A DNA stretch of 9,733 bases, from assembly GCA_028817755.1 (NCBI GenBank), contig JAPPPA010000103.1, forward strand, positions 1 through 9,733, written 5' to 3'. The DNA is from Gammaproteobacteria bacterium. Its GTDB lineage: Bacteria > Pseudomonadota > Gammaproteobacteria > JAPPPA01. The notes beneath the pieces are model-generated. The model made no database searches. It was given only the letters and a program-made list of their open reading frames with translations, and was not told where the DNA came from. This document shows, piece by piece, positions 7,399-9,733 of the stretch. Each line of letters opens with the position of its first letter. The stretch's first letter is position 1. The position numbers and the translations under genes were made by a program.

Positions 7399-7442
7399 CT
7401 ATACAAGTTGTCCACAAGCTATACAACTTATTCAGTGGATAA
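7399..7442. promoter_or_regulatory. Paired DnaA-box-like 9-mers and CTATACAA direct repeats
   Basis: TTGTCCACA (7408-7416) and, on the opposite strand, TTATCCACT (complement of 7434-7442) each differ by one base from the DnaA box TTATCCACA. CTATACAA occurs at 7399-7406 and again at 7419-7426, exactly 20 bp apart (about two helical turns), straddling the first 9-mer. Such spacing suits a dimeric or cooperative DNA-binding protein. The match to DnaA boxes is by eye. Replication or growth-rate control of fis is an inference. Confidence 0.35.
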
Positions 7443-7447
7443 AATGC

Positions 7448-7485
7448 TTTATTCCACCAGATGAAATCATTAAACTGCGCGACCC
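7448..7485 (+). promoter_or_regulatory. Candidate dusB-fis promoter with GC-rich discriminator
   Basis: A poor -35 (TTTATT, 7448-7453), 17-bp spacing and a -10-like TAAACT (7471-7476) are followed directly by GCGCGACCC (7477-7485). Weak core elements with a GC-rich discriminator are the known design of stringently controlled stable-RNA and fis promoters. An alternative -10, TAAAAT at 7440-7445, is closer to consensus but lacks a -35. This is a low-confidence placement. Confidence 0.28.
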
Positions 7486-7503
7486 TTTTTTGCTAGTACC
7501 GCA

Positions 7504-8574
7504 ATGGCCGCCAGCGTGACCCTCAAGACCATAAAAATTGGGCAGTGGACACTCAGCAACAACCTCGTGTTGTCGCCGATGGCTGGTATCACCGACAAAC
7601 CTTTTCGCCTACTTTGCCGCGAATACGGCGCCGGACTAGCCGTGGCAGAAATGACCTCTGCCAATCCAGCATTACGCAACACTGAAAAGTCTCGTCTACG
7701 CCTTGATCACAAGGGTGAGCCCGAGCCACGCATGGTGCAGATTGCTGGCAGCGACCCGCAATGGATGGCCGACGCAGCGCGCTACAACGTTGATAACGGT
7801 GCCCAAATCATCGACATCAATATGGGCTGCCCAGCTAAAAAGGTCTGCAACAAAGCCGCCGGTTCGGCATTACTCGCAGACGAAAAGCTGGTCGGTGAGA
7901 TTCTCGACGCCGTAGTGAACGCCGTTGATGTACCCGTTACCCTCAAATTCCGTACTGGCGTCAGCCCAGAGCAACGCAACGCGCTGCGCATTGCCCAAAT
8001 TGCCGAAGCCGCAGGTATTCAAAGCTTGGCTTTACATGGCCGCACCCGTGCAGACGCTTATAAAGGCGACGCCGAATACGAAAACATTGCCGCGGTAAAA
8101 GCCGCCGTCTCTATTCCGCTTTTTGCCAATGGCGATATCACCACGCCAGAAAAAGCCGCCCAAGTCTTAAAAAGCACCCAAGCCGATGGGCTTTATATTG
8201 GCCGCGGCGCGCAGGGCCAACCATGGCTATTTCAGCAAATAGCACATTACCTGAATACTGGTGAGCAGCTCGCTGCCCCCACCCTCGTAGAGCAACAAGC
8301 ACTGGCGCTGAAGCACCTTAAAGCGCTTTACGAGTTTTACGGTGAAGGCAAAGGCCTTCGTATTGCCCGTAAACACCTTGGCTGGTACAGCCAAAACCTC
8401 TGCCAAGCCCTCGCGACGGCAGACCAGCAAACCGCAGCCAACTTCCGTCAAGAAGTCTTTGCCGCGGAATGCGCAGACCAACAATGGCAAATCACCCAAC
8501 GTTGGTACCAACAGCTCCAAGAAGCTGAACAGCAAACCACAAAACAAGCAGCCCCCTCACAGCTCGCTGCCTAG
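7504..8574 (+). CDS. dusB: tRNA-dihydrouridine synthase B
   Basis: A 356-residue FMN enzyme that reduces uridine to dihydrouridine in the tRNA D-loop with NADPH. The TIM-barrel FMN motifs are in order: SPMAGITDKPFR (24-35), VQIAGSDP (78-85), IDINMGCPAKKVCNKAAGSALL with catalytic Cys109, VTLKFRTG, LHGRTR, FANGDI and IGRGAQGQPW. The C-terminal helical domain contains GLRIARKHLGWY. It is longer than E. coli DusB (321) because of about 10 extra residues at the start and a Gln/Ala-rich tail (about 335-356). The placement before fis and the close match to KKV-x-NK-x-AGSALL favour DusB over DusA or DusC. No ribosome binding site is visible before the ATG. A stop at 7471 excludes an upstream start except in the last 30 bases, where there is none. 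fis follows after 15 bp. Confidence 0.96.
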   Translation: MAASVTLKTIKIGQWTLSNNLVLSPMAGITDKPFRLLCREYGAGLAVAEMTSANPALRNTEKSRLRLDHKGEPEPRMVQIAGSDPQWMADAARYNVDNGAQIIDINMGCPAKKVCNKAAGSALLADEKLVGEILDAVVNAVDVPVTLKFRTGVSPEQRNALRIAQIAEAAGIQSLALHGRTRADAYKGDAEYENIAAVKAAVSIPLFANGDITTPEKAAQVLKSTQADGLYIGRGAQGQPWLFQQIAHYLNTGEQLAAPTLVEQQALALKHLKALYEFYGEGKGLRIARKHLGWYSQNLCQALATADQQTAANFRQEVFAAECADQQWQITQRWYQQLQEAEQQTTKQAAPSQLAA

Positions 8575-8589
8575 CCCTAGAAGAAGACC

Positions 8590-8841
8590 ATGTCCGACAC
8601 CCAGCTCCACAACGGCAAACCCCTAAGTCACCACGTTACTGACAGCTTAGAAACCTATTTCAACACCCTAGAAAATACCGCTCCTATCGAGCTATATGAC
8701 CTTGTATTAAAAGAAGTAGAAAAACCGCTGCTCGAAAAAGTCATGCAAGAGACCCGTGGCAACCAGTCCAAAGCCTCTATTTGGCTTGGCATTAGCCGCA
8801 GCACCCTGCGCAAAAAACTGGCCGAACACGGTCTTGCCTAA
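8590..8841 (+). CDS. fis: Nucleoid-associated DNA-binding protein Fis
   Basis: An 83-residue Fis, slightly shorter than E. coli Fis (98) because of a shorter N-terminal arm. Fis is a homodimer that bends DNA and regulates stable RNA promoters, recombination and chromosome structure in fast growth. Residues about 18-56 form the dimerisation helices (SLETYFNTLENTAPIELYDL, then VLKEVEKPLLEKVMQETRGN). Residues 58-83 hold the helix-turn-helix NQSKASIWLGISRSTLRKKL. The recognition helix has ISRSTLRKKL where the E. coli form has INRGTLRKKL. A weak purine-rich ribosome binding site (AGAAGAAGA) precedes the ATG, and an in-frame stop just upstream fixes the start. It lies 15 bp after dusB, the classic dusB-fis operon, so it shares the upstream promoter region. 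Its TAA ends the protein where homologues end, showing TAA is a normal stop here. Confidence 0.97.
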   Translation: MSDTQLHNGKPLSHHVTDSLETYFNTLENTAPIELYDLVLKEVEKPLLEKVMQETRGNQSKASIWLGISRSTLRKKLAEHGLA

Positions 8842-8890
8842 ATCGTTATTAAAAACACCTGCTCCAACCTTTAAGTAAGAGACTAGCTGA

Positions 8891-9733
8891 ATGCCATCGC
8901 TTTCTGACGAACTGGCCAACGCCTATAGTGCGCCTAACCAACTTCCACTACGCCCGGTTCGCCGTGCTCTAATTTCTGTTTCTGACAAAACCGGCATTGC
9001 CGATTTTGCCAAAGCGCTGCACGACCGAGGCGTTGCCCTGCTGTCTACTGGTGGCACCGCCAAGCTGATTGCCGACGCCGGCCTGCCAGTGACCGAAGTC
9101 TCCGAGCATACCGGCTTCCCAGAAATGATGGACGGCCGTGTAAAAACGCTGCACCCGAAAATTCACGGTGGTGTTCTGGGCCGTCGCGGCCAGGACGACA
9201 GCGTCATGGAAGAGCACGGCATCAACCCTATCGACCTGGTGGTGGTGAACCTCTACCCGTTTGCAGAAACTGTCGCTAAGCCAGATTGTCACCTGCCACT
9301 GGCCATTGAAAACATCGACATCGGCGGCCCGACCATGGTGCGCTCTGCGGCGAAGAACCACGCCTACGTTGGCATCGTGGTGAACGCTTCTGACTACAGC
9401 ATGGTGCTGAACGACCTGAACAAGGTTAACGGCCTGAGCTACAAAACCCGTTTTGCACTGGCACTGAAAGCGTTCGAGCACACCTCAAGCTACGACGGCA
9501 TGATCGCCAACTACCTGGGTACCATCGACCAGTCTGCTGACGAACTGAGCACTGATAACCGTCTGGCATTCCCGCAGACCTTCAACAGCCAGTTCCACAA
9601 AGTTCAGGAAATGCGTTACGGCGAAAACCCGCATCAGAAAGCGGCGTTTTACGTTGAAGCCAACCCTGCGGAAGCGTCCATCGCAACAGCGAAACAGATT
9701 CAGGGAAAATAACTGTCTTATAACAACGTGGCT
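8891..9733 (+). pseudogene. purH: Bifunctional AICAR transformylase / IMP cyclohydrolase, interrupted by a stop and cut by window end
   Basis: PurH makes the last two steps of IMP synthesis: formylation of AICAR, then ring closure. The open frame gives 273 residues, then TAA at 9710-9712, then in-frame LSYNNVA to the window end. The N-terminal MGS-like IMP cyclohydrolase domain (about 20-215) is complete, with RRALISVSDKTGI, LLSTGGTAKL, TGFPEMMDGRVKTLHPKIHG, NLYPF, NIDIGGPTMVRSAAKNH and AFEHTSSYDGMIANYLG. The transformylase domain begins with MRYGENPHQKAAFY and breaks at QGK-stop-LSYNN, before the catalytic KH of the family. The expected residue is Ala or Glu; GAA to TAA would need one change. 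There is a 17-residue N-terminal extension over E. coli before RPVRRAL, and no later start fits. Beyond about codon 35 the codon use differs sharply from the neighbours. A sequencing error is possible. fis ends 49 bp upstream. Confidence 0.88.
9710..9712 (+). other. In-frame TAA inside purH (codon 274)
   Basis: The TAA lies between GK and LSYNNVA of a strongly conserved PurH motif, in the same frame on both sides, so no indel is involved. It would leave a cyclohydrolase-only fragment. The downstream base is C, as at the prmA stop. Confidence 0.88.

Larger units (their letters stand above)
7270..7503. promoter_or_regulatory. Regulatory gap ahead of dusB-fis
   Basis: This 234-bp gap corresponds in position to the E. 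coli region that carries the growth-phase- and Fis-regulated dusB-fis promoter. It has four visible elements: a weak 5-bp GC hairpin (GGGGC 7303-7307 with GCCCC 7325-7329), a strongly AT-rich inverted repeat (7330-7370), a cluster of DnaA-box-like and direct repeats (7399-7442), and a GC-rich stretch just before dusB. AT-tracts of this kind are also the usual substrate for Fis itself, so autoregulation is plausible but not shown. No RNA gene was recognised. Confidence 0.55.

Noticed and set aside
7461..7496. Short leader ORF of 11 codons (MKSLNCATLFC) ending 7 bp before dusB
   Set aside because: It has no ribosome binding site and no regulatory codon run, and it overlaps the candidate promoter, so it may not even be transcribed. 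It is only of interest because dusB itself lacks a visible ribosome binding site.
6047..9712. TAA reassigned to glutamate
   Set aside because: fis and the DUF3426 gene stop at TAA where their homologues end, so TAA acts as a stop in this genome.

Overview
The window looks like a chromosomal segment of a gammaproteobacterium. Two things point there: the gene order aroQ-accB-accC-prmA-DUF3426-dusB-fis-purH, typical of the Pseudomonas / marine Oceanospirillales-Cellvibrionales side of the class, and proteins close in motif to the E. coli and Pseudomonas versions. I cannot name a genus from the sequence alone. No tRNA, rRNA, CRISPR array, insertion sequence or phage gene was seen.

Layout. Positions 1-3304 (minus strand) hold the first 1101 codons of a very large lipoprotein, open at the window edge. 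It has a lipobox signal peptide, a novel-looking N-terminal region and about 700 residues of aspartate-rich thrombospondin type 3 (TSP3) calcium-binding repeats. This reading frame has no stop, and it explains all the apparent plus-strand ORFs between 146 and 2141. A divergent intergenic region (3305-3638) follows. From 3639 to 7269 a tight plus-strand cluster runs aroQ (shikimate pathway), accB and accC (biotin carrier and biotin carboxylase of acetyl-CoA carboxylase), prmA (ribosomal protein L11 methyltransferase) and a short DUF3426 membrane protein. accC/prmA and prmA/DUF3426 overlap by ATGA. A 234-bp regulatory gap (7270-7503) precedes dusB-fis-purH: a tRNA dihydrouridine synthase, the nucleoid protein Fis, and the bifunctional purine enzyme.

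Main oddities. (1) prmA is broken by an in-frame TAA at codon 42, where the family has Glu; the reading frame is otherwise intact on both sides. (2) purH is broken by an in-frame TAA at codon 274, inside the conserved QGK-x-LSYNN motif, and again the frame continues intact to the window end. Each can be explained as one G-to-T change of a GAA codon, so either a shared artefact or real gene decay is possible. (3) Codon use changes sharply inside purH, from CAA and mixed Leu codons to nearly pure CAG and CTG, which suggests recombination, transfer or a chimeric join. (4) The pre-dusB gap carries an AT-rich inverted repeat, two DnaA-box-like 9-mers in opposite orientation, and 20-bp-spaced direct repeats. 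I found no clearly new multi-gene system.
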